Assembly: GCA_947168035.1 (NCBI GenBank)
Contig: CAMVKF010000003.1
Location: 1 to 38,352 of the forward strand
DNA: 38,352 nt
Source of the DNA: an uncultured Clostridia bacterium
GTDB taxonomy: Bacteria > Bacillota > Clostridia > TANB77 > CAG-508
Direction of reading: 5' to 3'
Numbering within the stretch: position 1 is the first letter of the stretch; every line of letters begins with the position of its first letter. The notes below the pieces were generated by a model. That model saw only the letters and a list, made by a program, of their open reading frames with translations, searched no databases and had not been told where the DNA came from. The position numbers were made by a program, and so were the translations under genes. Below, piece by piece: positions 1 through 7,947 of this stretch.

Positions 1-1707
1 ATAACACCAAAGAATGCAGATGAAACAAGAATAACTTGGAGTACATCTAATAAAAGTATTGTAAGAGTAACAAGCACAGGTATAATTCATGGAGTGAAAA
101 CAGGAGCTGCAACAATTACAGCGAGAACAGGAAACGGAAAACAAGCAAAATGCAAAGTAACAGTAAAAGAGAGAACGGTAGCTTTAACAAGTATTAAAAT
201 GAATAGGACAAGTTTAGAAATTACAAAAGGAAATACATCCAACTTAAAAGCTATAATAACTCCAAGTAATGCTACTAACGTAAAATTAAAATGGACAAGT
301 TCTAATACAAACATTGCAACAGTAAAAAAGGAAACAAATTCAGAAACAAATGTAATAATAACAGCAAAAAAAGTTGGAACAGCTACAATCACAGTAACTT
401 CAAATAACGGAAAAACGGCAAAATGTAAGGTAACAGTAAAAAAAGCAACAAGTCAAAATTCTGGAGGAAATTCAGGAGGCGGTTCAAACAATTCAGGAGG
501 AGGCTCAAACAATTCAGGAGGAGGCTCAAATGGTTCACAAAGTAATAATCAATTGGAAGGTGTTGAATTAAAAGGTACGAAAATATATCTTTCAGAAGGG
601 AAAGAATATGAAAATGGATTAACAAAGAGCATATCTAACGATTATTATTTAGAATGGAAGAGCAAAGATAAAAAAATTGCAACTGTTAATTCAAATGGTA
701 AAATTAAGGCAGTAAAAAAAGGAGAAACTAAAATAATAGCTAAAATAAAAGATAGTAGTAATAAAAAAGTTAAAAAAGAATTAGAATGCAAAGTTGTAGT
801 CGTAAAGGCAACTATAAAAATGTATAAAAGTAATAGCGATGGAAAAATAAAACTTAAAATACAGGTTAATGACAAGAATCTTGACGATGTTGTTACAGAA
901 AAAAATAGAAAATATACTTGGGAACCTGAAAATGATAAATTAAAATTAAACGATAAATCTAATGGAAGACCAACTGTTGAAAGTATGAATAAAGATTCAG
1001 TAAAAGTAAAGGTAAAATGTGATGATACTACACAAAGTAACTCAGGAGTTAGAATAAAAATACGTGCTGAAGCTAAAATTAAGAAGAATAAATATAATGA
1101 GCTTAAAAATGGTGGTAGCTCATCTTCTGAACAAATTGAAATAAGATTATTTGCTACAAAATTATATATTACACCAGGTACAACATATAATCTTGCAGAA
1201 AAATCAACAGTAAAAATCAATGGAACAACAAAAAATATTAACAAATTAGGTAATGAATACGAAGTTAACTACTATGTTCTAAATCCTACTAAAGCAAAAT
1301 GTAAAGCTGGAAAAATAACAGGTTTAGCAGAAGGAACCACAGATATTAGTGTAACAGTAAAAAAAGGAAATCAAGTAAAAAGAGCATATTGTAAAGTACA
1401 TTTGGTAAAATGCACAATAAATTCAATATATGAAGGAAATAATATTTATAAATTGAGTTTAAAAGGTTCAAATGGAGATGCACAAGCTGCAATTGATTTA
1501 TGCGATAGGTTCAAATGGAAAAATAGTAGTAATTGTTTCCAATTAATTAAACCAACAGATAAGAAAACAGTAAAAGTTAAAAGGATTCTAGGTATTCCTA
1601 ATAATGGTAAAATAACAGCAACTTTTAGAGATAAACAATCTAATTCACCAGGAACTAAAGTTAAATTAGAAGCCACTATTATAAATTTAGGAAATAGGAT
1701 AGCATAA
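1..1707 (+). CDS. Secreted BIG2 (bacterial Ig-like 2) repeat protein, 5' end missing
   Basis: The frame is open from base 1, so this is the C-terminal 568 residues of a longer protein; GTG/ATG codons inside the window are not the true start. Ig-like repeats of the BIG2 type are recognisable by recurring patterns such as W-T-S-S-N-x-x-I-A-T-V and G-x-A-T-I-T-V, each ending in A-K-C-K-V-T-V. One partial and one full repeat occupy about residues 1-145. A flexible Gly/Ser/Asn linker follows (residues 153-179), then at least two more diverged Ig-like modules (about 183-270 and 375-460). BIG2 domains occur in extracellular and adhesin proteins, so an exported structural or adhesive role is inferred. 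No C-terminal membrane anchor or sorting motif is present; the protein ends in ordinary soluble sequence. It converges on the mecA-like gene and shares a hairpin terminator with it. Confidence 0.85.
   Translation: MTPKNADETRITWSTSNKSIVRVTSTGIIHGVKTGAATITARTGNGKQAKCKVTVKERTVALTSIKMNRTSLEITKGNTSNLKAIITPSNATNVKLKWTSSNTNIATVKKETNSETNVIITAKKVGTATITVTSNNGKTAKCKVTVKKATSQNSGGNSGGGSNNSGGGSNNSGGGSNGSQSNNQLEGVELKGTKIYLSEGKEYENGLTKSISNDYYLEWKSKDKKIATVNSNGKIKAVKKGETKIIAKIKDSSNKKVKKELECKVVVVKATIKMYKSNSDGKIKLKIQVNDKNLDDVVTEKNRKYTWEPENDKLKLNDKSNGRPTVESMNKDSVKVKVKCDDTTQSNSGVRIKIRAEAKIKKNKYNELKNGGSSSSEQIEIRLFATKLYITPGTTYNLAEKSTVKINGTTKNINKLGNEYEVNYYVLNPTKAKCKAGKITGLAEGTTDISVTVKKGNQVKRAYCKVHLVKCTINSIYEGNNIYKLSLKGSNGDAQAAIDLCDRFKWKNSSNCFQLIKPTDKKTVKVKRILGIPNNGKITATFRDKQSNSPGTKVKLEATIINLGNRIA
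457..537 (+). repeat. Gly/Ser/Asn linker repeat inside the BIG2 protein
   Basis: A 21-bp unit encoding N-S-G-G-G-S-N is repeated about three times with slight variation. It forms a flexible tether between the second and third Ig-like modules. Confidence 0.8.
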
Positions 1708-1713
1708 AAAATA

Positions 1714-1748
1714 TAAATTATCCCCCAAAATAATTGGGGGATAATTTA
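1714..1748. terminator. Bidirectional hairpin terminator between convergent genes
   Basis: A perfect 15-bp inverted repeat (1714-1728 with 1734-1748, loop AATAA) has five G-C pairs in its centre and A/T-rich flanks. It starts 6 bp after the stop of the BIG2 gene and overlaps the stop codon of the convergent mecA-like gene, so it can serve both. Confidence 0.8.
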
Positions 1749-2363
1749 GTTAACAAAATATTTTAAACATTTTTCTACAGCATTTGCTTTAAAAATTACA
1801 TTTCCATGTTCAATTAAATTACTCTTAAAAACTAAAGAAGTACTTGCTAAAGTGGAAAATTCAGCAATTGTTGTATAAAATAAATTTGAAAATTTGTAAG
1901 ATTCATAAATATTAGAAAATACTAAGTAATACAAATTGTTGTACTCATATAAAGATATGTTTTTTGCAAATTCTTTCAAATTAGAAAGAGGTGTTTTTGC
2001 GCAATATGTACAAAAATTACAAAACTCCTCGAAATTCTCAAATTTATAAATTGCGTTTTTATGAACATTATTCAGTGATTTGCGTTTTATTTTTAGTTTT
2101 TTATTTGACTGCTCTGAATCAATTTTGTATTTTGTTAAAGTAAATACAATCATACCTTCTGATGTTGAAAATGCCTCAACAAGTAATCTACAACCTTGTA
2201 CTGTAAAGCCCACCTGTTTTTCTGCTTCTTTTAACAGGTTTTGAAATAAGGCAAAACTTTCGTTATCACTTTTGATTAAATTTTTTAAATCTATGTTTTC
2301 AGAAAGTTCATCTATATTAACAATAATTCTTATTTTATTATCGGTTAATTTTTCTATCTTCAT
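1746..2363 (-). CDS. mecA: MecA-like adaptor protein
   Basis: A 205-residue protein that looks like the MecA/YpbH family, adaptors that deliver substrates to the ClpC-ClpP protease and are known in Bacillus as negative regulators of competence. The N-terminal segment (about 1-85) begins M-K-I-E-K-L and carries the F-x-V-Q-G-x-x-L-L-V-E-A-F pattern seen in MecA N-domains. After a basic linker, the C-terminal part (about 108-205) contains the I-Y-x-F-x-x-F-E-E start and an L-Y-E-Y-N-N-x-Y-Y-L-V-F strand typical of the ClpC-binding domain. Length (about 200-220) fits. The start is supported by AAAGGAG upstream on the minus strand. Its substrates here are unknown. It stands alone, with its own promoter. 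Assignment rests on pattern recognition, not alignment. Confidence 0.7.
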   Translation of the reverse strand: MKIEKLTDNKIRIIVNIDELSENIDLKNLIKSDNESFALFQNLLKEAEKQVGFTVQGCRLLVEAFSTSEGMIVFTLTKYKIDSEQSNKKLKIKRKSLNNVHKNAIYKFENFEEFCNFCTYCAKTPLSNLKEFAKNISLYEYNNLYYLVFSNIYESYKFSNLFYTTIAEFSTLASTSLVFKSNLIEHGNVIFKANAVEKCLKYFVN

Positions 2364-2710
2364 ATAAATTATACTCCTTTTAAATTATATGCAAAAATAA
2401 AATATGTGCTAAAAATATTATACAACATTTTTAAAAATATTTAAAGCTACAATTTTTGGAAGAAAATTTTTTGTTTATATTAGCATAAAATACATATTTT
2501 GTCAAATATGGAGTATTAGAGTATTTAGTTTTATACTTCATACTTTTTATTTGTAATATAAATGTAATAAAACTAGAAAATGCTTAAAAATAAACATAAA
2601 TTAAGAAAAAAATGTGAAAACAAAATTTACCAAAAAAAATTTTTGAAAAAACTATTGAAAAATTGTTTTTAATATGAGAAAATATATTTAGTTTTTAAAA
2701 GAAGGGACGA
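2364..2710. other. Divergent AT-rich intergenic region
   Basis: 347 bp between the divergent mecA-like and cohesin-like genes. It holds the mecA-like ribosome binding site and promoter on the minus strand. On the plus strand I see TTGAAA boxes at 2643 and 2655 but no -10 box at good spacing, so the promoter of the 2711 gene remains unplaced. No coding or structured RNA signal is evident. Confidence 0.6.
2477..2505 (-). promoter_or_regulatory. Sigma-A type promoter for the mecA-like gene
   Basis: On the minus strand, TTGACA (2500-2505) and TAATAT (2477-2482) are separated by exactly 17 bp, with TG one base upstream of the -10 (extended -10). It would start transcription near 2470 and give a leader of about 107 nt. 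Confidence 0.75.
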
Positions 2711-3724
2711 ATGAAAATGAATAAAAAAATCTTAATCACAATAACGAGTGTTGTTATTATTTTAAACATATTGGTAAGTAATGTTTTTGCAACAAATATA
2801 TGTACAATATTTTTTAATACAAGTAATATTACTCCTAAAAGAGAAGAAGAAGTGGAAGTTACCATTTCAGTAAAAGATATTACTAAATCTATTGCAATTT
2901 GCAAGGTATTTTTAAATTATGATAATACAAAATTAGATTTGCTAGAAAAAAAAGAATTAAATAATTGGCAAAGTATGTCTGTGGAAGGAATGTATACATT
3001 TACATTTATAGAAGGAACAACAACTAATGGAGATATTTGCAAATTTAGATTTAAAGTAAAATCAAATGCAGAAATTGGAGATACAACAATCACATTTAAA
3101 GATATACAAATAGCCACCAGTGAAGGTAACGAAATAGTAACTTTAGATAATTTAGAACAAAAAATTACAATTAAAGAAAAAAATGATGACAATGGAAACC
3201 AACAAGATAATAATAACCAAAATGATAACAACGGAAACAATGAAAATCAACAAGATAATAATAACCAAAATGACAACAACGGAAACAATGAAAACCAACA
3301 AGAGAATAATAACCAAAATGACAACAACGGAAACAATGAAAATCAACAAGATAATAATAACCAAAATGACAACAACGGAAACAATGAAAACCAACAAGAG
3401 AATAATAACCAAAATGACAACAACGGAAACAATGAAAATCAACAAGATAATAATAACCAAAACAACAACGATGGAAACAATGAAAATCAACAAGATAATA
3501 ATAACCAAAACAACAATGATGGAAACAATGGAAATCAACAAGATAATAATAGTCAAAATATAAAAATAATAAAAGCCTATGATAACACTCAAGACAATAC
3601 TAAAAGTTCAAAAACATTACCAAAAACAGGAAAAACACAAGTTATAATTTTAGGAAGTATTTTAGTATTTGCTGTTTTAGCAGTTGTATTTTATAAAAAT
3701 AGCCAAAAATACAAAGGAATATAA
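2711..3724 (+). CDS. Cohesin-like surface protein with Asn/Gln repeat stalk and LPKTG anchor
   Basis: A 337-residue exported protein. Residues 1-27 are a signal peptide (basic start, hydrophobic core, V-F-A cleavage). Residues 28-155 resemble a cohesin-type beta-sandwich: V-T-I-S-V-K-D-I, an L-N-Y-D-N-T-K-L-D-L segment and G-D-I-C-K-F-R-F-K-V. A stalk of seven 16-residue N/D/Q/G-rich repeats follows (about 158-282). The C-terminus has LPKTG (3617-3631), a hydrophobic segment and a lysine-containing tail: a classical sortase signal. It is inferred to be covalently wall-attached, with the cohesin-like head held out by the stalk. Two starts are possible: ATG 2711 lies only 3 nt from GAAGGGA, while ATG 2717 has a better 9-nt spacing. 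The next gene is a paralog 6 bp downstream. Whether the domain binds a dockerin is unknown; none is seen in this window. Confidence 0.85.
   Translation: MKMNKKILITITSVVIILNILVSNVFATNICTIFFNTSNITPKREEEVEVTISVKDITKSIAICKVFLNYDNTKLDLLEKKELNNWQSMSVEGMYTFTFIEGTTTNGDICKFRFKVKSNAEIGDTTITFKDIQIATSEGNEIVTLDNLEQKITIKEKNDDNGNQQDNNNQNDNNGNNENQQDNNNQNDNNGNNENQQENNNQNDNNGNNENQQDNNNQNDNNGNNENQQENNNQNDNNGNNENQQDNNNQNNNDGNNENQQDNNNQNNNDGNNGNQQDNNSQNIKIIKAYDNTQDNTKSSKTLPKTGKTQVIILGSILVFAVLAVVFYKNSQKYKGI
3182..3556 (+). repeat. 48-bp tandem repeat (7 full units plus a short first unit)
   Basis: After a 39-bp shortened unit, seven 48-bp units run from 3221. Each encodes a 16-residue N-D-N-N-G-N-N-E-N-Q-Q-(D/E)-N-N-N-Q-like sequence. 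Units 1-5 alternate between D (GAT) and E (GAG) at one position together with linked silent changes, so the array has a 96-bp higher-order period. The last two units form a separate N-N-N-D-G subtype. Confidence 0.95.
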
Positions 3725-3730
3725 TAAGGA

Positions 3731-4460
3731 ATGGTAAGAAAAATGAAAAAAAAGATACTGACAATAATTAGTGTAATTTTAATACTATTTGCTATATTTG
3801 TTGGTTATACATATGGTGCAGATATATGTAATCTAGATGTTAAATTGGAGCCAAGTATCCAACAAATAAAAGATGAGCTTTATGTAACGGTTTCAGTAAA
3901 TAATATTACAAAAGAAATATTAGGTGTAAGTTTTTCATTAGAGTATGACAAAGATATTTTCGAAATTGAAGGAGATAGTTGTTTTGAAGGATGGACTTCT
4001 CTTCCGCGAATAGAAAACAGTTTTACATTTTTTACATCTGATTATAAAGCTTCGCGGTGAGGAAGGAGATATCGCAAAAATCAAATTAAAACTAAAAGAA
4101 AATGCTGATTTGCACGATTTTGACATAAGGTTAAAAAATATAAAAATAGCGGATGATAGTACATTAGAAAGCACTATTCCAGATGTAGTAAAAAAAGTAC
4201 AAATTAAAGAAGAAAAAATAACAGAAACTATAGATAAAAAAGAGCAAGTCGGCCAACAAATAGAGCAAGAACAAAATAAAGAAACGGAAATAGATAATGA
4301 AAATAGTTCAATTTCAGAAGTTGAACTTATTGATACAGATTTAGTAACAACTAAAAGTAGAAGAATTTCATATATGTATATAATATTAATTGTAGTATTA
4401 ATATTGTTTATATTATTAGTAGGAAAAATATTCTATCATAATAGAAAAAGTGAAAATTAA
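3731..4460 (+). CDS. Cohesin-like membrane-anchored surface protein, read through a +1 shift at CGG
   Basis: Paralog of the preceding gene: signal peptide with a G-Y-T-Y-G-A cleavage region, cohesin-like domain, charged linker and a C-terminal membrane segment with basic tail, but no LPxTG. The zero frame ends in TGA directly after CGG at 4055-4057. The homologous sequence continues in the +1 frame from GGT at 4056 (G-E-E-G-D-I-A-K, matching N-G-D-I-C-K-F of the paralog) to TAA at 4458. Reading C-skipped gives one protein of about 238 residues from the preferred ATG at 3743; ATG 3731 directly abuts AAGGA and is too close. I annotate it as one gene because the break follows the window-wide CGG pattern. 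A conventional pipeline would call two fragments or a pseudogene. The function of the domain is unknown. Confidence 0.7.
4055..4058 (+). promoter_or_regulatory. Putative recoding site CGGT (cohesin-like gene)
   Basis: Zero frame reads TCG CGG TGA (stop). The homologous reading resumes as TCG-(C)-GGT GAG, giving Ser-Gly-Glu. The in-frame stop right behind the CGG resembles the layout of the prfB frameshift, though without its slippery CTT codon. Confidence 0.6.
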
Positions 4461-4479
4461 AATTTTCACTTTTTTTTTT
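4447..4479 (+). terminator. Rho-independent terminator after the cohesin-like pair
   Basis: A 12-bp self-complementary arm (4447-4458 with 4461-4472) overlaps the stop codon and is followed by a run of about ten T (4470-4479). Confidence 0.8.
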
Positions 4480-4488
4480 GCTTTATAC

Positions 4489-4517
4489 TTGAAAAAACTA
4501 CAAAATGAATATATAAT
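4489..4517 (+). promoter_or_regulatory. Promoter for the DUF4321-radC-mre cluster
   Basis: TTGAAA (4489-4494) and TATAAT (4512-4517) are separated by 17 bp, directly behind the preceding terminator. Transcription would start near 4524, leaving a leader of about 200 nt that contains the repeat-like segment 4556-4680. Confidence 0.75.
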
Positions 4518-4555
4518 ATAAAAGTCTTAATTCCGTAAGAAAGGTTGAAAAATAT

Positions 4556-4680
4556 TTGGACAAATTCGTCGTTAAACTTCGCTGCGAAAGTCCTCAATGT
4601 ACAAATAGTACACCTCCGGCTTTCTTGCTTGTTTGCCTAGAATTTGCCTCAAATCTTTTCCAACCAGTTTTGTGACTTAA
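4556..4680. other. Non-coding repeat-like segment in the leader
   Basis: The segment is more GC-rich than its surroundings and holds short inverted repeats: TTCGC-TGCGAA, GTAC-GTAC, and a GAAAG/CTTTC pair enclosing them. It ends with the CTTTTCCAA-CCAGT motif (4651-4678), also found upstream of mreB and mreD. No open reading frame of note. It looks like a small interspersed repeat, but that is inference. Confidence 0.45.
4651..4678 (+). repeat. Dispersed CTTTTCCAA-CCAGT motif, copy 1
   Basis: First of three related sequences (also 5724-5750 and 7901-7926), sharing AATTCTTTTCCAAACYRGT-like bases. This copy ends 45 bp upstream of the DUF4321 start codon. Confidence 0.55.
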
Positions 4681-4723
4681 GAAATGTATGAGAGTAAAAA
4701 TTAAAACAAAGGAGGATATATTT

Positions 4724-4981
4724 ATGGCAACGAGAGATAAAAATTTTTGGATAATGTTAATATTTATTTTATGTGGACTAGTAATAGGTGGGTTACTAGG
4801 CGATTTAGCAGGAAATATAAATGGATTATGGTGGTTAGCTTTTGGACAAGAATTTGGTTTAGAAAATCCACTTGTTTTGAATTTAAGCATTTTAAAAATC
4901 ACATTTGCATTTTTAATTAAAATAAATATTGCAAGCATAATAGGAATGGCAATAGGAATATTTTTGTACAGAAAAATTTAA
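4724..4981 (+). CDS. DUF4321 small membrane protein
   Basis: An 85-residue protein starting at an ATG 8 nt behind a perfect AAAGGAGG; an ATG 36 bp upstream lacks such a site. It has two hydrophobic membrane-spanning stretches (about 10-35 and 60-82). The middle reads G-G-L-L-G-D-L-A-G, then F-G-Q-E-F-G-L, and it ends I-N-I-A-S-I-I-G-x-x-I-x-x-F-x-Y-R-K-I. These are features of the DUF4321 family of clostridial membrane proteins, which often lie next to radC and mreB as here. Function unknown. It precedes radC by 27 bp and is probably the first gene of the shape operon. Confidence 0.85.
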   Translation: MATRDKNFWIMLIFILCGLVIGGLLGDLAGNINGLWWLAFGQEFGLENPLVLNLSILKITFAFLIKINIASIIGMAIGIFLYRKI

Positions 4982-5008
4982 AACATAAGGGGCAGAAAGG
5001 AATTATTT

Positions 5009-5716
5009 TTGACAATAAAAGAATTACCAGAAACTGAAAGACCATATGAAAAATTAGAACTATATGGAGAAAAAAATCTAAGTAATGCAGAACTTCTTGC
5101 AATAATAATAAAAACAGGAACAAAAGAACTTACAAGTGTGGATATTGCAAGAGAAATACTTAATTTAAATGATAGATACAAAGAAGATAGTTTAGCCTTT
5201 CTAAAATATTTAAGTATAGAAAACTTATGCCAAATAAAAGGTGTAGGAAGGGTAAAGGCCATTCAACTAAAAGCTATTTGTGAACTAAGTTCTAGAATGA
5301 ATTTACCTTCAAACTATAGAAAAATTACTGTGAAAGAGCCAAATGATATAGCAAAAATACTAATGGATGACCTAAAATACGAAAAAAAAGAGATAGCAAA
5401 AGTTGTTTTATTAGATAATAAATGCAATATTTTAAAAATAAAAAATATTGCAATGGGTGGAAACAATTTTGTAAATATTACTATGAGAGAAGTTTTACAA
5501 GAGGCAGTAAAGGAAAACTGCCCAAAAATTATAATTGCACATAATCATCCAAGTGGTTCTGCAATTCCAAGCAATCAAGATATAGAAATAACAAAAAAAC
5601 TAGAAAAAGCAGGAGAAACTCTTGGAGTACAACTTTTAGATCACATAGTAATTGGAAATAATGAATATACAAGTATAAAAACAATAGAAAAATGGAAGGC
5701 TAAGTTTGAAAAATAA
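5009..5716 (+). CDS. radC: RadC/JAB-domain protein
   Basis: A 235-residue RadC-family protein. The N-terminal half has the helix-hairpin-helix-like segment I-K-G-V-G-R-V-K-A (about 76-84). The C-terminal JAB1/MPN+ metalloprotease-like domain carries the H-N-H-P-S-G motif (H178, H180) and D191 in P-S-N-Q-D, the metal-binding set. Family members are widespread, but their cellular role is unresolved; the old DNA-repair label is not well supported. The start is TTG with GAAAGG 8 nt upstream. It lies between DUF4321 and mreB as in many Clostridia, and is likely co-transcribed with them. Confidence 0.92.
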   Translation: MTIKELPETERPYEKLELYGEKNLSNAELLAIIIKTGTKELTSVDIAREILNLNDRYKEDSLAFLKYLSIENLCQIKGVGRVKAIQLKAICELSSRMNLPSNYRKITVKEPNDIAKILMDDLKYEKKEIAKVVLLDNKCNILKIKNIAMGGNNFVNITMREVLQEAVKENCPKIIIAHNHPSGSAIPSNQDIEITKKLEKAGETLGVQLLDHIVIGNNEYTSIKTIEKWKAKFEK

Positions 5717-5723
5717 TTGGCAC

Positions 5724-5750
5724 AATTCTTTTCCAAACTGGTATGTGCTT
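5724..5750 (+). repeat. Dispersed CTTTTCCAA-CCAGT motif, copy 2
   Basis: Lies in the radC-mreB gap, 43 bp upstream of mreB. A short GCACA/TGTGC stem followed by TTTTT surrounds it and could act as a weak attenuator; that is speculative. Confidence 0.45.
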
Positions 5751-5793
5751 TTTAGAAAGGTATAATTTTCATTAGGAAAGGAATAAATTTGAA

Positions 5794-6834
5794 ATGGATT
5801 GGTTAAAATTATTTAGATTGGGTTCAAAAGATATAGGCATAGATTTGGGAACTGCAAATGTTTTAATAACATTAAAAGGCAAAGGAATAGTTTTGAGAGA
5901 ACCTTCAGTTGTAGCAATAGACGTAAAAACTGGAGAGATAAAAGCGACAGGGCATGAAGCAAAAGAAATGCTTGGAAGAACACCAGAAACAATACAAGCT
6001 GTTAGGCCTATGAAAGATGGTGTAATAGCAGATTTTACGGCAACGAGATTAATGCTTAAAAATATGCTAAGAAAAGTATGTACCAGGTATAATGCAGGTA
6101 GACCAAGAGTTGTAGTTGGAGTCCCTTCTGGAATAACAGAAGTTGAAGAACGTGCAGTAGAAGAAACAATAATGCAAGCAGGTGCAAAAGAAGTATATTT
6201 ATTAGAAGAACCTATGGCAGCAGCAGTAGGTGCTGGAATAAATGTTGCAGAGCCTAGTGGAAGTATGATAGTAGATATTGGTGGAGGAACAACAGAAGTT
6301 GCAGTAATTTCACTTGGTGGAATTGTTGTTAGTAATTCACTTCGCATAGCAGGAGATGAATTAGATGAAGATATTATAAATTACATAAAAAGGGAAAGAA
6401 ACCTAGCAATAGGGGAAACAACAGCAGAACAAATAAAAATGAACATAGGGTGTGCAATGCCTTTAATGACAGATGTTCAAATGGAAATAAGAGGAAGAGA
6501 TTTAAAAACAGGTCTTCCAAGGAATATTAATGTTAGATCATCACAAATAATGACTGCAATGGGTGAATCAATAACTAAAATAGTAGATACAGTAAAACAA
6601 ACCCTAGAAAAAACACCTCCAGAGCTTGCAGCAGATTTAGTTGAAAAGGGAATATATCTTGCAGGGGGAGGAGCATTGCTTCAAAATTTTGATAAATTAT
6701 TGAGCTTAGAAACTAATATGCCTGTAATTATTGCAGATAGTCCCTTAGATTGTGTTGTAAATGGAACAGGAAAAACTTTAGAAGACCTTGAAAAACTTAA
6801 AAGTGTATTAAAAAATAGAAGATATAGAAGGTAA
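5794..6834 (+). CDS. mreB: Rod-shape-determining actin homologue MreB
   Basis: A 346-residue MreB of usual length. The phosphate-1 loop D17-L-G-T-A-N is at the N-terminus, preceded by an amphipathic W-L-K-L-F segment for membrane attachment. The phosphate-2 loop D161-I-G-G-G-T-T-E and the adenosine motif G-I-Y-L-A-G-G-G-A (about 287-295) are intact. MreB polymerises into membrane-bound filaments that guide lateral wall synthesis together with MreC, MreD, RodA and PBP2. ATG is chosen behind AAAGGAAT. It is followed 22 bp later by mreC. Confidence 0.97.
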   Translation: MDWLKLFRLGSKDIGIDLGTANVLITLKGKGIVLREPSVVAIDVKTGEIKATGHEAKEMLGRTPETIQAVRPMKDGVIADFTATRLMLKNMLRKVCTRYNAGRPRVVVGVPSGITEVEERAVEETIMQAGAKEVYLLEEPMAAAVGAGINVAEPSGSMIVDIGGGTTEVAVISLGGIVVSNSLRIAGDELDEDIINYIKRERNLAIGETTAEQIKMNIGCAMPLMTDVQMEIRGRDLKTGLPRNINVRSSQIMTAMGESITKIVDTVKQTLEKTPPELAADLVEKGIYLAGGGALLQNFDKLLSLETNMPVIIADSPLDCVVNGTGKTLEDLEKLKSVLKNRRYRR

Positions 6835-6856
6835 GTTAAAGAAAGGATAAATTATT

Positions 6857-7675
6857 ATGTATAAGAGCGATAAAAAAGGAAAAATAATTGGAATAATAAT
6901 AACAGTAATTATTTTGATTATATTGGTTGTTTTAACTAATATAGAAAATAGTAATTTATCTTATATTGAAAATATAGGCAGTAAAATAGTAAACCCAATA
7001 CAAAATGGATTAATATATTTAAAAAATAAGCTACATGGAAATACGTCTTTTTTTACTAATATAAATGATTTAAAAAATGAAAATGAGAGTTTAAGTAAGA
7101 AAAACAGTGAGCTCGAAGAAAAACTAAGAGAATTTGAAACTATAAAAGCAGAAAACAGCACATTAAAAGCTCATTTAAATTTAAGCGAAAAATATGTTGA
7201 TTTTAAAACAGTAGCTGCTGATGTAATTGCGAGAGATATAAGTAATTACTCGAAAACAATAATTATTAATGTAGGCAAAAAAAGTGGAATACAAGAAAAT
7301 ATGACAGTTATTGCAGCTGAAGGATTAGTAGGACATGTAATTTCTGTTACAGATACAACCTCAAAAGTTCAGACAATAATTGATTCAGCAAGTAATACAA
7401 GTTCTATTTTAAGTTCATCTAGAGATAGTATAGTATGCAAAGGAATACTTGGAGAAAATAAAACTCTTAAAGGTGTATATATACCAACAGAAGCACCAAT
7501 AGCTGTTGGAGATACAGTGGAAACATCAGGATTAGGTGGAATATATCCAAAGGGAATTTACATTGGTAAGGTCTCAAAAGTTGTAAACACAACCAATTTA
7601 AATGATAGATATGTAAATATTGAAACAGGAGTTGAATATAACAAGTTGGAGACAGTACTTGTAATAACTAATTAA
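6857..7675 (+). CDS. mreC: Cell-shape protein MreC
   Basis: A 272-residue MreC. A short cytoplasmic N-terminus and a single membrane helix (about 10-27) are followed by a coiled coil (about 68-105) and the extracellular beta-rich domain. Conserved pieces include G-x-x-x-G-I-Q-E-N-M-T-V, E-G-L-V-G-H-V and T-S-G-L-G-G-I-Y-P-K-G-I. MreC bridges the MreB filament and PBP2 outside the membrane. GAAAGG ribosome binding site. Separated from mreD by a 272-bp gap filled by hairpin repeat A, unlike the usual tight mreCD spacing. Confidence 0.95.
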   Translation: MYKSDKKGKIIGIIITVIILIILVVLTNIENSNLSYIENIGSKIVNPIQNGLIYLKNKLHGNTSFFTNINDLKNENESLSKKNSELEEKLREFETIKAENSTLKAHLNLSEKYVDFKTVAADVIARDISNYSKTIIINVGKKSGIQENMTVIAAEGLVGHVISVTDTTSKVQTIIDSASNTSSILSSSRDSIVCKGILGENKTLKGVYIPTEAPIAVGDTVETSGLGGIYPKGIYIGKVSKVVNTTNLNDRYVNIETGVEYNKLETVLVITN

Positions 7676-7684
7676 CATTGAATT

Positions 7685-7906
7685 GAATTCTTGCTACAAT
7701 TCACAGCTATTCTCATTAAAAGTCCGCGCCAGTGATTAATATATAATTTTTATGAGGACAGGGTGTGCAGGGCTGTTCAAAGATTTCCAAAAGTCCGTAA
7801 GGACTTTTGTCGAAATCTTTAGAATAGGCAGGACGATTAAAAATTATATATTAATCACGTTAGGCAGGACTAGAATAATTTAAAGGCTGTGAATTGTTAC
7901 GAATTC
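7685..7906. repeat. Long-hairpin repeat element A (between mreC and mreD)
   Basis: An imperfect palindrome of about 220 bp. Nested arms: GAATTC (7685-7690 with 7901-7906), ACAATTCACAGC (7696-7707 with 7886-7897), a perfect 20-bp AT-rich stem (7733-7752 with 7838-7857), and an inner GC-richer arm (7779-7796 with 7801-7820, GTAA loop). Its outer sequence is shared with element C at 12206. It may be a MITE-like repeat or a structured RNA in the mre transcript. It contains no ORF. Confidence 0.8.
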
Positions 7907-7926
7907 TTTTCCAAACCAGTCTTCTT
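7901..7926 (+). repeat. Dispersed CTTTTCCAA-CCAGT motif, copy 3
   Basis: Overlaps the right end of element A and ends 21 bp upstream of the mreD start. Related to copies at 4651 and 5724. Confidence 0.5.
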
Positions 7927-7947
7927 AGTGAAAGGGATGGACTTTAA

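Noticed and set aside
1746-1748. Stem at 1714-1748 as a riboswitch or attenuator
   Set aside because: It sits exactly between two convergent stop codons, where a shared terminator is the simpler reading.
3182-3556. CRISPR-like array
   Set aside because: Units are contiguous without unique spacers and keep one coding frame.
3152-3592. Long open frames opposite to and overlapping the 48-bp repeat array
   Set aside because: Shadow frames created by the repeat; low-complexity Ile/Val/Leu or Thr/Met/Lys products.
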